Source: JBBDIP01 sp964602455 (GTDB lineage: Bacteria > Bacillota > Sulfobacillia > Fermentithermobacillales > Fermentithermobacillaceae). Taken from it: a stretch of 64,000 nt of DNA. Each line of letters begins with the position of its first letter. The first letter of the stretch is position 1. The stretch spans positions 1 through 64,000 of the forward strand of contig CAZRRG010000001.1 of assembly GCA_964602455.1 (NCBI GenBank), written 5' to 3'. This document shows, one piece after another, positions 51,675-60,423 of the stretch. A program made the position numbers and the translations under genes. The notes beneath the pieces were generated by a model that saw nothing but the letters and a program-made list of their open reading frames with translations, searched no databases and was not told the origin of the DNA.

Positions 51675-52991
51675 GTGGTTAGTATTGTCGTCATGTCGCT
51701 TGACGGACCGGAATCCGTCGAAGGTTGTCTTTCCCGCATCGAGGAGTTCACCCCTGAGGAACACCGGGTTATCGTGGTCGACGTCCCCGAGGTTGGCGGT
51801 GATTGGGCAGTCGCTAGGGCCATGAACCGGGCCGCAGAGGAAGCTTCCGGAGACCACATCGCGTTCCTGATGGCGGACACGGAGGTGACGCCGTCCTGGC
51901 TAACGTGCCTTCTCCGTTGCATGGAAAAGACAGGGGCCGGAGCGGTCGGACCTATGTGCAACCTCCTGCCGGGAGCCCAGAACCTGTTGCCTGACCTCTG
52001 CGCTCACTCAGATGTGCGTTCCTTCGCCGCCTCCTTCAACCGCCCGGATGCCAGCAAGTGGAGGAGAACCGTCGGAATCGCCTCGGCCCCCATGCTTGTG
52101 AGCAGGGACCTTTTCTCGGAGCTGGACGGCTTCGATGAGCGCTTCGGGTCAGGGGGATTTCTGGCCGACGACTTCTGCCTCCGCGCGGCGCGCCGGGGCG
52201 AGACGGTATATGTAGCCGGAGACACCTACGTGCACCGCCACGGTCCTCGCCACCTCTTGCAGGGAGAACCCGACCGGATGAAGGTGATGGACTCCGAGGC
52301 GCGGCGCATGTGCGCCAAGTGGAGCCTGGATGACCCGCTGGTTGCGCAGCCGCGGCGCGATGTGGTGTCTATGGTGGATGTTCGAGGCAAAGAAGTGCTG
52401 GACATCAAGTGCAGAGCAGGCGCGACGCTCCTTGAGTGCGTTGCCAGAGGCGCCTCCTCGGTAACAGGTTTCGAGGATGACCGCACTCTCCGCACCATCG
52501 CGGGAGCGTGCTGCTCGGGACTGCCGAACGCCACGGTCCTCGCGAGCGCGCGTGGGCTCAGGCCGAAGAGGACCTACGACGTTGTACTCGCGGTATGGCA
52601 GTTGGAGCGCCTGCCGAACCCAATGGTCGCCCTCCACCGTTACAAGGGACTCCTCGCAGAAGACGGCGTGCTTGTCGCTGTGGTGCGCAACTCCTGGTCG
52701 CTGTCCCGGCTGTTGCCGCTCCTTCTGACCGCGCCGCCGCCCACCTATCCTCGTCCGGCTTGGGGACCCTCCGCATCACCTGACGACGTGCTCAGGTGGT
52801 TCAAGGAAGCGGGGCTTGTGGTGACCGCCGTCAAGACGGCATACGCTCCCCCTCTTGGGCAGGAGCCGTTCCTGGACGGGTTCCTGAAGCTGGCGAAGAA
52901 GCACGGGTTCCTCGACGACCCCAAGAGAGAGCACTACTCGGACGAGTGCTGGTTCCTGGCGAAGCTTCCGGATAGCGGAGCCGCCGACTAG
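51675..52991 (+). CDS. family 2 glycosyltransferase fused to a methyltransferase-like domain
   Basis: A 438-residue two-domain protein. Residues 1-225 look like a GT2 glycosyltransferase: SIVVMSLDGPESVEGCL at the start, a MNRAAEEASGDHIAFLMADTEV strand-helix-DxD-like region, and GFDERFGSGGFLADDFCLRAARRG with YVHRHG. Residues about 230-438 resemble a class I SAM methyltransferase, with VLDIKCRAGATLLE in motif I position and YDVVLAVWQLERLPNP as post-II; the usual GxGxG is replaced by KCRAG, so SAM binding is doubtful. The GTG start is preferred to an ATG at 51642, which lacks a ribosome site; the site for GTG is also weak. The target is unknown, perhaps a surface or spore glycan. Confidence 0.75.
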   Translation: MVSIVVMSLDGPESVEGCLSRIEEFTPEEHRVIVVDVPEVGGDWAVARAMNRAAEEASGDHIAFLMADTEVTPSWLTCLLRCMEKTGAGAVGPMCNLLPGAQNLLPDLCAHSDVRSFAASFNRPDASKWRRTVGIASAPMLVSRDLFSELDGFDERFGSGGFLADDFCLRAARRGETVYVAGDTYVHRHGPRHLLQGEPDRMKVMDSEARRMCAKWSLDDPLVAQPRRDVVSMVDVRGKEVLDIKCRAGATLLECVARGASSVTGFEDDRTLRTIAGACCSGLPNATVLASARGLRPKRTYDVVLAVWQLERLPNPMVALHRYKGLLAEDGVLVAVVRNSWSLSRLLPLLLTAPPPTYPRPAWGPSASPDDVLRWFKEAGLVVTAVKTAYAPPLGQEPFLDGFLKLAKKHGFLDDPKREHYSDECWFLAKLPDSGAAD

Positions 52992-53048
52992 CGCGTGCGA
53001 CTGGGGGCGGCAGGTAGCCGGCGTGAGCGACGGCGTCTCCACGCAGCC

Positions 53049-54212
53049 TTACTCACCAAACAGTGAAGCCACGCAGGCTTTGACCCCTGCGCCGGCCTCC
53101 TTGTTAACCCCCATCTTGACCAGGGCGGCCTCAACCGCCGCCACCATGTTTATGGCTTCCCTCTGGTAGAACGCTCCCATTGTGCCGAACCGGAGCAGGC
53201 TCTTGGAGTAGGAGCCCAGTCCGGCCGCGGGGATAAGCCCGAACTCACTCACCATCACGTTCACCAGCTCCCGAGCCTCGCGGCCTGCAGGAGACTCAAC
53301 CACAGTCACGGTCGGGCTGCGGCGCTTCACGTTTTGCGGGAACAGCTTCAGGCCAGACGCGACAAACCCGGCCCTCACCGCCGCCGCCATCTTCTCATAC
53401 CGCCGGTAGACCTCGGGGAGTCCCTCCTCGAGCAGCATCGCGATTGCCTCGGCAACAGCCACAACAAGGGTGACGGGCGGGGTTCCCGGCATACCCGGGA
53501 AGTCGGCCCACAGCGCCTTCTTCATGGCCCGCAGGTCCAGGTAGGAGCAGGGCAGTGTCGCGGTTTCAGCCGCCTTCCACGCCCTATCCGATAGAGCAAC
53601 GAAAGACAGCCCCGGAGGGCTCATGATCCCCTTCTGGGATCCGGTCACGACCGCGTCCACTCCCCACTCGTCGAAGCGGAAGTCAACCCCTCCGGCGGAA
53701 CTGATGGCGTCGGCCAGCAGCAGCTTGCCGTGCTCGCGGGCGATTTTCCCGAGCGTCTCAAGGTCGTTGAGGACTCCCGTAGAGGTCTCGCAGAACGGGG
53801 CGGCAATGGCCTTGATCTTAGGATTGGCCTTCAGCGCCTCCTCCACCTCAGCCGGATCGCAGTCCTTGGTCCAGTCGGTCGCCACCTTGGTCACAGCGAT
53901 GCCAAACCGCTCAAAGATCCCCGCGTACATAAGGCCGAACCGCCCGTTGCAAAGGCAGATGACCTCGTCGCCCGGCGAAAACAGGCTGCACACGGTAGCC
54001 TCCAGCCCGGTCCGTCCGGAGCCGCTGATGAGGAGGACGTCGCCGGATGTCCCGAACATGGCCTTCATGCCCTCGAGGATGAACTTCACTTTGTCGGAAA
54101 GCTGCTTGGAGCCGTAATGGAGAAGCGGCCTGGCCGATGCCTCCAGTATCCTTTGCGGTACTTCCACAGGTCCAGGCGTTAGCAGGACCTCACTGCCGTA
54201 TTTGCGTGTCAT
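53049..54212 (-). CDS. class V aminotransferase (alanine-glyoxylate/serine-pyruvate type)
   Basis: PLP-dependent aminotransferase of 387 residues. The PLP lysine is Lys194 in VTGSQKGIMSPPG; it opens with LLTPGPVEVPQRI, typical of alanine-glyoxylate, serine-pyruvate and aspartate transaminases of class V. SGSGRTGLEA (63-72) supplies the phosphate-binding turn. The substrate cannot be fixed; glyoxylate or pyruvate as amino acceptor is likely. It is 11 nt downstream of the RraA-like gene, so the two form an operon handling 2-oxo acids. Confidence 0.88.
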   Translation of the reverse strand: MTRKYGSEVLLTPGPVEVPQRILEASARPLLHYGSKQLSDKVKFILEGMKAMFGTSGDVLLISGSGRTGLEATVCSLFSPGDEVICLCNGRFGLMYAGIFERFGIAVTKVATDWTKDCDPAEVEEALKANPKIKAIAAPFCETSTGVLNDLETLGKIAREHGKLLLADAISSAGGVDFRFDEWGVDAVVTGSQKGIMSPPGLSFVALSDRAWKAAETATLPCSYLDLRAMKKALWADFPGMPGTPPVTLVVAVAEAIAMLLEEGLPEVYRRYEKMAAAVRAGFVASGLKLFPQNVKRRSPTVTVVESPAGREARELVNVMVSEFGLIPAAGLGSYSKSLLRFGTMGAFYQREAINMVAAVEAALVKMGVNKEAGAGVKACVASLFGE

Positions 54213-54223
54213 GTTCGGACCCC

Positions 54224-54907
54224 CTACGAGATGACTCCCTTGTCCTTAAGCGTGCGATTGATGTCGGGTTTGAACAGGAGACCATTCTTGATTTCTTCTA
54301 TGCGCTTTGATTCCCCCGAAGAAATGGCGCGGACCCTTTCGAGGACGACCGGGATGTCCTTGGCCCTGACAACAACCACGCCGTCGGAGTCGCCGATGAT
54401 CACATCTCCCGGAAGCACTGCCACGCCGCCACAGGCTATCGGGTAGTTGATCTCTCCGGGCCCGTCCTTGTCGCAGGCGGAACCCACCACGGTCCGGGCG
54501 AAGACCTTAACACCCATCTTCTGCAGTTCATCGAAGTCCCGGACTGCGCCGTCAACCACTATGCCCTCGAGACCCGCGCCCATAAGGGTAGTGGCCATTA
54601 TCTCGCCGAACACCGCGGTATTGTCGCTGCGGCAGGTGCTGACCACAACGACGTCTCCCGGCCGCGCCACCTCCAAAGCTTTGTGGACCATGAGGTTGTC
54701 GCCGGGGCGGGTAAGGACCGTGATTGCCGGGCCTGCCAGCTTGCCGCCGGAGATCCTCCTTATGCCCGGGTCCATGAAGCCGAACCTCTCCTGGGCATCG
54801 GCTATATTGCTGGTCGGATACTTGGCGAGTTCAGCGACAAGCGCGGGATCGGGCCGGACGATCTCGTGTTGAATGCGGAAACCGGGGCGACCAATTGGCT
54901 CAGGCAT
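54224..54907 (-). CDS. RraA-like protein (HMG/oxaloacetate aldolase family)
   Basis: A 227-residue protein of the RraA/4-hydroxy-4-methyl-2-oxoglutarate aldolase fold. The family core appears as GEIMATTLMGAGLEGIVVDGAVRDFDEL, including the Arg and Asp of the metal/substrate site (GxxxRD). Members cleave 4-carboxy-4-hydroxy-2-oxo acids or oxaloacetate, or, as true RraA, inhibit RNase E; the operon partner, a transaminase, and the likely absence of RNase E in such Firmicutes favour the aldolase. The C-terminal helical tail (GESKRIEEIKNGLLFKPDI) is longer than in RraA. Confidence 0.82.
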   Translation of the reverse strand: MPEPIGRPGFRIQHEIVRPDPALVAELAKYPTSNIADAQERFGFMDPGIRRISGGKLAGPAITVLTRPGDNLMVHKALEVARPGDVVVVSTCRSDNTAVFGEIMATTLMGAGLEGIVVDGAVRDFDELQKMGVKVFARTVVGSACDKDGPGEINYPIACGGVAVLPGDVIIGDSDGVVVVRAKDIPVVLERVRAISSGESKRIEEIKNGLLFKPDINRTLKDKGVIS

Positions 54908-55053
54908 ATCTTCATCCTCCGTATCTCGCGGGCGAAGTCTCCTTGTGCGGCCTATCCACGTATTTCGCTTGATATCTGCGCGTCTCCTCCAAGGTGTTAC
55001 CGCAGGAGGCGAAGAACTTTCCGGGCTGAAACCAGTGGAACGGAGGCAATGCC

Positions 55054-55857
55054 GTGGACGATGCCAAGTACGTGGCGACCGGCCGGTTCATGCCGGTCAA
55101 GGACGATCTCCTCAAGATACTGGAACCTGCGGGAGGGCACTGGGCCGTAGTCATCGAGGACCTGGACGGCAAGGGCACTCTCAGGCTGGATCCCGATGCG
55201 CCTTTCACCGCCGCGTCAGTCATAAAGGTCCCCATCATGATGACGGCCTTCAGAGAGGCGAGGGCTAGAAGAGTCAGGCTGGACGACACCATAGTCCTCC
55301 GCAGGGAAGACAAGGTGGGCGGCTCCGGCGTGCTTCACGAGTTCCATACGGGACTGTGCCTGACGCTTCTGGACGCCATCCATATGATGATCGTGGTGAG
55401 CGACAACACCGCAACCAACCTGGTCATCGATGCCGTAGGTCTGGAGACGGTGAATGAGTACATGAAGGAAGTGGGATGCACCGGCTCCAGGCTGGAAGCC
55501 CATCTCATGCGGCCGAAGCCCAACGGACCCTGGAACACCATCACCGCCGGCGACATCGCCTTGCTGCTGAAGGGGCTGGCGGAACGGACCATCGCGAACC
55601 CCGGTGACTGCGACACGATGGTCGACATCATGAGACGCCAGCAGTTCAACGAGAAGCTGCCGAGACTGCTGCCCCACGGAGTGGTGTGCGCCCACAAGAC
55701 CGGCGAGGTGAGGGGAGTCACTCACGACGTCGGCATCATCACAGGGGATACAGCGCGCTTCACCATAACGTGCCTCTCGCAGAAGCTGGAGGATACCCGG
55801 GTCGGGATACGGGTCATCGGTGAGATAGCGAAGTGGGCGTACGACCTGCTGAGCTAA
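55054..55857 (+). CDS. class A beta-lactamase-like serine hydrolase without signal peptide
   Basis: A 267-residue penicillin-recognising-fold enzyme with SVIK (Ser55-Lys58), SDN (116-118) and KTG (215-217), the three class A motifs in order and spacing. No omega-loop ExxLN glutamate is obvious, so efficient beta-lactam hydrolysis is not predicted. There is no signal peptide or lipobox, which suggests a cytoplasmic amidase or peptidase instead of a resistance enzyme. The GTG start has GGAGG 7 nt upstream. The stop codon lies in the first unit of a 14-bp tandem array. It is divergent from the RraA-like gene. Confidence 0.85.
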   Translation: MDDAKYVATGRFMPVKDDLLKILEPAGGHWAVVIEDLDGKGTLRLDPDAPFTAASVIKVPIMMTAFREARARRVRLDDTIVLRREDKVGGSGVLHEFHTGLCLTLLDAIHMMIVVSDNTATNLVIDAVGLETVNEYMKEVGCTGSRLEAHLMRPKPNGPWNTITAGDIALLLKGLAERTIANPGDCDTMVDIMRRQQFNEKLPRLLPHGVVCAHKTGEVRGVTHDVGIITGDTARFTITCLSQKLEDTRVGIRVIGEIAKWAYDLLS

Positions 55858-55936
55858 GGCAGGAGAGCCAAGGCAGGAGAGCTGAGGCAGTACAGCCAAG
55901 GCAGGAGAGCTAAGGCAAGACAGCTGAGACAAGATA
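55853..55936. repeat. 14-bp tandem repeat, 6 copies, starting within the stop codon region
   Basis: Six 14-bp units of the type GCYAAGGCAGGAGA begin at 55853, and the stop codon (55855-55857) is part of unit 1. Units 3, 5 and 6 have diverged. Confidence 0.85.
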
Positions 55937-55954
55937 CCTAACTCGAGAAAGGAA

Positions 55955-55990
55955 CGCCGGCGCTTTGCGGCGCCGGCGCATCCGTTTGAC
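55955..55990 (+). terminator. GC-rich hairpin between the hydrolase and M24 genes
   Basis: A 9-bp perfect stem (55955-55963 with 55970-55978, 6-nt loop) is followed by CATCCGTTTG. The T tract is weak, so confidence as terminator is moderate. Confidence 0.5.
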
Positions 55991-56011
55991 CAGACGGTCA
56001 GAACCTCGCAT

Positions 56012-57202
56012 CTACCCAGTGATTAGATCCTTCAGCTGCCTCGGATAGTAGGTCAGGAACTCGATGCCATCTTCCGTGACGACAATCGTGTCGGAGTGCC
56101 GGAAGCCGCCGAGTCCAGGGACATAGAGGCCCGGCTCAACGCTGAAGACCATCCCGGGCTCTATGACCGTGTGGTCTCCCACATCGAAGAAGGGAGCCTC
56201 GTGTCCCAAGAGTCCCAGGGCGTGGCCGGTGTGGTGCCTCCAGTGCTCCCACAGGTTGTGCTTGTCGACGTAGGCGTTGACTGCCTTGTCGACGTCGGAG
56301 CACTTACGGCCGGGACGGATCGCCTCGAAGGCGATATCCTGCATGGCGAGCATATGGTCGAAGAACTTGCGCTGCTCCTGACTCACTTCCTGGACGAACA
56401 TCGTCCGCTCCAGCTCGCTCCCGTATCCCGCTACAGAGGCTCCCGCTCCGGTGACCAGGACGTCACCCTTCTTCAGCACCGCATTGATGGTCATGGCGTG
56501 AGGGAGAGCTGCGTTGGGTCCGATCTGGCCGCGGAAACCTGCGCTTGCCCCGGCTCGCGCCGACGCGGGGTTGTAGGACTTGCCCAAAGTCTTGATCATC
56601 ATTGCGGTCGCCTCGAGCGAGGCCCTCATGGATATCTCATTCTCGGTCCGCCCGGGCAACGAGTATTCCTGCAAGAGCGCGTGGGCGAGGTTTCCCCAGC
56701 GGGCGCTCTCCCTGATGAGGGCTATCTCCTCCTGCGACTTTACGGCGCGGAGGCGCTCGACCACGTCCCTCATCACGGTGACGCTGGCATCAGGCAGGAC
56801 TTCGGAGAGCCGGGGGCCTCTGTATCCTTGCGGTGAACCGTAACCGTCGGCGTCTGCGCCGAGTTTGGCCTTGGCGTATCCCATCTCCGTAAGCTTCTTC
56901 GCCAGGACGTTCATGGGATGAACCTCCGCCGGGTACTCGGAGTAGTGCACCACCGCATCCACCTGGGGAGACTCCTGGGCATGCTCTACCTCCAGACGAG
57001 GCACGAACATCGTCCTCTTGCCGTCGCTTCCCAGGATCAGGCACATGGGCCTTTCGGTCGCAATGAACGCGAACCCTGAGAGGTAGAAAGCGCTTGTGCC
57101 GCTCCAGAAGATGAACGCGTCGAGACCCTTCTCCTTCATCACTGCCTGGACCGCCGAAACCCTGTTCCTGTACTCGCCGTCAGAGATTCCCAGTTGCAAC
57201 AT
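56012..57202 (-). CDS. M24 family (creatinase/prolidase-like) hydrolase with altered metal site
   Basis: A 396-residue pita-bread-fold protein. The C-terminal domain keeps the His in HHTGHALGLLGHEAPF and the Glu residues in FSVEPGLY and VVTEDGIE. The first metal Asp region reads VTGAGASVAGYGSELERT where aminopeptidase P has VDxGxxxxGYxxDITRT: the first Asp is absent and the second is Glu. An LERT sequence at this place is what creatinase has, as I recall it, and creatinase needs no metal. So a creatinase/ectoine-hydrolase-like amidinohydrolase or amidase is as likely as an Xaa-Pro peptidase. It lies 27 nt downstream of the PucR-type regulator, at the end of the flavin/Fe-S operon. Confidence 0.82.
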   Translation of the reverse strand: MLQLGISDGEYRNRVSAVQAVMKEKGLDAFIFWSGTSAFYLSGFAFIATERPMCLILGSDGKRTMFVPRLEVEHAQESPQVDAVVHYSEYPAEVHPMNVLAKKLTEMGYAKAKLGADADGYGSPQGYRGPRLSEVLPDASVTVMRDVVERLRAVKSQEEIALIRESARWGNLAHALLQEYSLPGRTENEISMRASLEATAMMIKTLGKSYNPASARAGASAGFRGQIGPNAALPHAMTINAVLKKGDVLVTGAGASVAGYGSELERTMFVQEVSQEQRKFFDHMLAMQDIAFEAIRPGRKCSDVDKAVNAYVDKHNLWEHWRHHTGHALGLLGHEAPFFDVGDHTVIEPGMVFSVEPGLYVPGLGGFRHSDTIVVTEDGIEFLTYYPRQLKDLITG

Positions 57203-57229
57203 GACAGAACCTCCTATATGTATTTGCGC

Positions 57230-58456
57230 CTAACCCCTCAGTTGGGGTGAAAGCGCCTTTACCCAAAGGTGAACTACGAGCCTGGTGTTGGGGTCATCCA
57301 GGTCGAGGCCGATCAGCTCCCGTATCTTCCCTATCCTGTAGTCCAGCGTGTTAGGGTGGATGTTGAGCCGCGTCGCTGCCTGCTTGCGATGCCCGTAGTG
57401 GTCCAGGAACGCCTCGAGGGTGCGGAACAGGTTGCCGCCGTGAAGCCCGTCGTAGGTGACGACCTTTTCGACCGGCTCGCGCCCGTAGGACCCGGCCTTC
57501 TTGCAGCCGGACATGCAAGACAGGAGCTCGTATGGAGCCAGGGTGTGGTAGTCAAACTGCCGCTCGCCCCTGTCCATCTTCTGGCCGAGCGATATGGCTG
57601 CGGCAGCCTCCAGGTAACTGCGGCGGACTCCCGATAGGTGCTCGTAAGTCCCGCCTGCGCCAACGCATGCTGCCCCCGATTGAGGCAGCAGCGGGACGAT
57701 GGATGCTGAGAGCTCTCTAGATAGCCGGCAGTCCCGGCCCGACAGGACCACCACGACTTCTCCTCCCATCACACCCCGGAGTGAAGCAGGTGCGCGCTGA
57801 GCTAGCAGGTCTTCCAGAGCCCCAGGGATTACCGGATCCCGTTCTGAACCCTCGGTCCAGCGAACCAGGATCACCGCGAACGGAGCGGAGTAGTACCACC
57901 CCAGAGCCTTTGCTTGGCGCGCGAGTGCATCGTCTCCGGCATGGTCTTTTCCGCAGAGATCGGCGATAAGGCTGGCACGCTGCGCCTGGCCGGCGCGGAT
58001 CGCGGAGTCCCTACGTGCCAGTTCAACCGCCAGTTGGCCCCGGGCTCTTAGCAGCAGTTCCTCGGCAGACTTGGGCAGCGTCGAGTCGGGATCAACAACC
58101 CAGAGGTACCCAAGCACTCTCGCGGGGGCCCTGATCGCGAGGCACACTCGAGATGAAAAGCCCAGTTCGGGGATGGGAGGAACTCTGGCCAAACCGTCGC
58201 AAGAGTCCACGAACTGGTAGACACCGCGGGCGCGGAGGGCATCCAGGGTGACTGAAGAGGCGCCTCTCCGCAGGAGGGTCTCAACTCGCACATGGTCTAC
58301 CGGCTGCTCGTGGACTGAATAGGCAAGCAGCCGGCCGCCCGCATCCTCAAGCGTGATTGGACGGCCGATCGCCTGCGCCAATTCGTCAACAATGGTCTGC
58401 GTCTCCACAGGGGTCGGATTCGGCGAGGCGCCTCCCCGATCCTCTAGGTCACCCAC
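57230..58456 (-). CDS. PucR/CdaR-family transcriptional regulator
   Basis: A 408-residue regulator. The C-terminal PucR-type helix-turn-helix (about 345-405) reads FLDHYGHRKQAATRLNIHPNTLDYRIGKI followed by GLDLDDPNTRLVVHLW. The N-terminal part (about 15-150) looks like a PAS/GAF-type or diacid-sensor domain (ITLEDAGGRLLAYSVHE). A GGDEF-like central region is degenerate. Its GTG overlaps the stop of the upstream FAD gene (TAGTG), so it is co-translated with the operon it presumably controls. Family members respond to purines, sugar diacids or amino-acid catabolites. Confidence 0.88.
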   Translation of the reverse strand: MGDLEDRGGASPNPTPVETQTIVDELAQAIGRPITLEDAGGRLLAYSVHEQPVDHVRVETLLRRGASSVTLDALRARGVYQFVDSCDGLARVPPIPELGFSSRVCLAIRAPARVLGYLWVVDPDSTLPKSAEELLLRARGQLAVELARRDSAIRAGQAQRASLIADLCGKDHAGDDALARQAKALGWYYSAPFAVILVRWTEGSERDPVIPGALEDLLAQRAPASLRGVMGGEVVVVLSGRDCRLSRELSASIVPLLPQSGAACVGAGGTYEHLSGVRRSYLEAAAAISLGQKMDRGERQFDYHTLAPYELLSCMSGCKKAGSYGREPVEKVVTYDGLHGGNLFRTLEAFLDHYGHRKQAATRLNIHPNTLDYRIGKIRELIGLDLDDPNTRLVVHLWVKALSPQLRG

Positions 58457-59604
58457 TAGACCACAGACGGCTCCACCTGAAGCTCGCCGCGCTCAAAACG
58501 CCCCAAATCCAGGCGCGATATGTCCATGTGGGTTGGAAGCCCCAGCGCCATTTCGGCGATGAGTTGCCCGACAACCGGAGCCAGCATGAACCCGTGACCC
58601 GAGAACCCGACGGCCTGCAGGTATCCTTCCAATTGAGGGACGGACCCCAGGATCGGATGGGCATCCGGAGTCACCGTGTATAGCCCGGACCACTGCCGGA
58701 CCACCCGGACCTCCTTCAGCACCGGGAGCAGGCGGGTGATGATCGCCGACATCTCGTGCAGAAACTCCCATGAATGCCCGGTGTCGAAGCCCTTGGGTTC
58801 CTTGGGGTCTCCGATCCCCATGACGAGAGAGCCGTGAGGCGTCTGCTGGCAGTAGATACCGATGGAGAACGACATCACCATGGGGTCCAGGAGCCAGCCG
58901 ACGGGCTCAGTCACGAGGATCTGGTGGCGCTGCGTGAACAGCGGAAGCTCCACTCCCGCCATAGCTCCGATCGACGCGGCCCAAGGTCCCGCGGCGTTTA
59001 TCACAATGGGGGTGTCCACCCTGCCACGGCTTGTGAGGACGCCGGCGACCTTACCGTTCTCGACCTCTACGCCGGTGACTTCGGTAAAGAAGTTGATGTC
59101 TGCGCCCAGCCTCTCGGCGGCCATCAAGTAAGCCCTGGTCACGTGGAAGGGGTTGGCGTGCCCGTCCCGGCGATTGTAGGTCGCCCCAAACATGCCCTCG
59201 GTATTGAGGGCAGGCACTACCTCCCTTGCCTCATCCGGCGTGAGCAGCCTTGAGTTGATGCCGAGGCTGTTCTGGAGCCGGACGTTCTTCTGGAACTGAG
59301 CCCACTCCTTCTCGGTATGGGCCAGCATGAGGTAGCCCTTTTGCTTGAACTCAATGTCGTACCCGTAATCCAGTTCGTCCTGGAGGTGCTCGAAAATGTC
59401 GATGGCAGCTTTGGCCAGGCGGCAGTTGCCTTCCTGACCCCACTGCTCCCTGACCCCGGCCCCGCAGCGGCCGGTGGACCCGTGGCAGAAGGTGTCCTTC
59501 TCGCACAGGACTACCTTCTTCATGCCCATCTTGGCGAGGTTGTAGGCGATGGCGGCCCCGACGACCCCTCCTCCTACTACAACCGCATCGGCCGTCTTCA
59601 GCAT
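58456..59604 (-). CDS. FAD-dependent oxidase/dehydrogenase, beta subunit (DAO/sarcosine oxidase-like)
   Basis: A 382-residue D-amino-acid-oxidase-fold flavoprotein, probably the substrate-oxidising subunit. Rossmann motif VVVGGGVVGAAIAYNLA (about 8-24), then CEKDTFCHGSTGRCGAG, in which the flavin-contacting Ser/Thr-Gly pattern of sarcosine and HcnC/OoxB-like enzymes is visible. The C-terminal GYLQAVGFSGHGFMLAPVVGQLIAE closes the FAD site. It overlaps the upstream [2Fe-2S] gene by 7 nt. Substrate is an imino or secondary amine-type amino acid (proline, hydroxyproline, sarcosine or an opine) by family analogy. Confidence 0.88.
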   Translation of the reverse strand: MLKTADAVVVGGGVVGAAIAYNLAKMGMKKVVLCEKDTFCHGSTGRCGAGVREQWGQEGNCRLAKAAIDIFEHLQDELDYGYDIEFKQKGYLMLAHTEKEWAQFQKNVRLQNSLGINSRLLTPDEAREVVPALNTEGMFGATYNRRDGHANPFHVTRAYLMAAERLGADINFFTEVTGVEVENGKVAGVLTSRGRVDTPIVINAAGPWAASIGAMAGVELPLFTQRHQILVTEPVGWLLDPMVMSFSIGIYCQQTPHGSLVMGIGDPKEPKGFDTGHSWEFLHEMSAIITRLLPVLKEVRVVRQWSGLYTVTPDAHPILGSVPQLEGYLQAVGFSGHGFMLAPVVGQLIAEMALGLPTHMDISRLDLGRFERGELQVEPSVV

Positions 59605-59897
59605 GCTCCGCCCTCCTTCTCCGTCCCGAGCCTGGCGAGGTCTCCCATCTTGATGGCCTTGACCGGGGGACGGAACGTGGATGGCGCCACGTCGGCCACC
59701 TGCTTGCCCGTCGCCCTGGCGATCTCGGACGCGATGAGTAGGCGGCAGGTCCGCCCCTGGCAGGGCCCCATCCCGGCTCGCGTTATGCGCCGGATCTCGT
59801 CCATGGTGGTGGCGCCCTCACGAATGGCCCGCCTCACTTCTCCCAAAGTGACGTCTTCACACCTGCATACAATGATGTCGTCGTCGGATCTGGACAC
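59598..59897 (-). CDS. BFD-like [2Fe-2S] protein
   Basis: A 99-residue iron-sulfur protein. Four Cys (11, 13, 46, 51) in CRCEDVT...MGPCQGRTC give the bacterioferritin-associated-ferredoxin-like C-x-C-x(n)-C-x4-C cluster motif, which in related dehydrogenases (opine, hydroxyproline, sarcosine type) is either fused to the alpha subunit or free. The tail (about 65-99) is unrelated to BFD. It passes electrons between the flavoprotein subunits. It is tightly packed between the 4Fe-4S gene (1 nt) and the FAD gene (overlap). Confidence 0.88.
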   Translation of the reverse strand: MSRSDDDIIVCRCEDVTLGEVRRAIREGATTMDEIRRITRAGMGPCQGRTCRLLIASEIARATGKQVADVAPSTFRPPVKAIKMGDLARLGTEKEGGAC

Positions 59898-59898
59898 G

Positions 59899-60423
59899 TC
59901 ACTCAGCCTCCCCTACTCGGAAACCCCGGGCAACAAGCGACAACCGCTTGGGCGCCCGTAGCCAGACCACCGTTGTACCCTCGGGTTTGCGTCCCGGTAC
60001 GACGCGCTCGACGAGACCTTCTCCAACCTCGACGCCGGCCCTGTCCAGGAGTTTTACCTGAGCACCTTTGGAGGGCACCGGGCTCATCTCGTAGGGCACC
60101 GCGATCCGGCATTCGTCCTCGCCCGCGGCCTCATCAACGACGAATATGGCGAGGCCGGGGCAAGCCGCGACGCACAAACCGCACCCGGTGCACTTATCCC
60201 AGTCAACGACCGGCGTGTCGTTGATATCGGTAAAGGGCTCGATCGCGCCGACCCGACAGCCGTAGTGGCACGGGTCGCAGGGGATCCGCTGGAAACACTC
60301 GATCATGACAACCGGCCCTCTCGCTCGCCTTTCGGCGGAAGGAGTGACCTTTGCCAGTTCTTCCGCCGAGGGCACTCCTGTCGTGGCCAGCGTGCCTGGA
60401 CTCACTTGCATGCTCTCGCTCAT
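59899..60423 (-). CDS. dicluster 4Fe-4S ferredoxin-like subunit
   Basis: A 174-residue protein with two cysteine clusters: Cys43, Cys49, Cys52, Cys56 in CFQRIPCDPCHYGC, and a classical CTGCGLCVAACP (Cys78, 81, 84, 88). Two 4Fe-4S clusters are likely. The remaining C-terminal ~75 residues are a beta-rich domain (VKLLDRAGVEVGEGLVERV) of unknown role. It overlaps the upstream FAD gene by 4 nt and is followed after 1 nt by the BFD gene. It adds an electron outlet absent from the simple two-flavin opine dehydrogenases, perhaps to a ferredoxin or membrane acceptor. Confidence 0.88.
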   Translation of the reverse strand: MSESMQVSPGTLATTGVPSAEELAKVTPSAERRARGPVVMIECFQRIPCDPCHYGCRVGAIEPFTDINDTPVVDWDKCTGCGLCVAACPGLAIFVVDEAAGEDECRIAVPYEMSPVPSKGAQVKLLDRAGVEVGEGLVERVVPGRKPEGTTVVWLRAPKRLSLVARGFRVGEAE

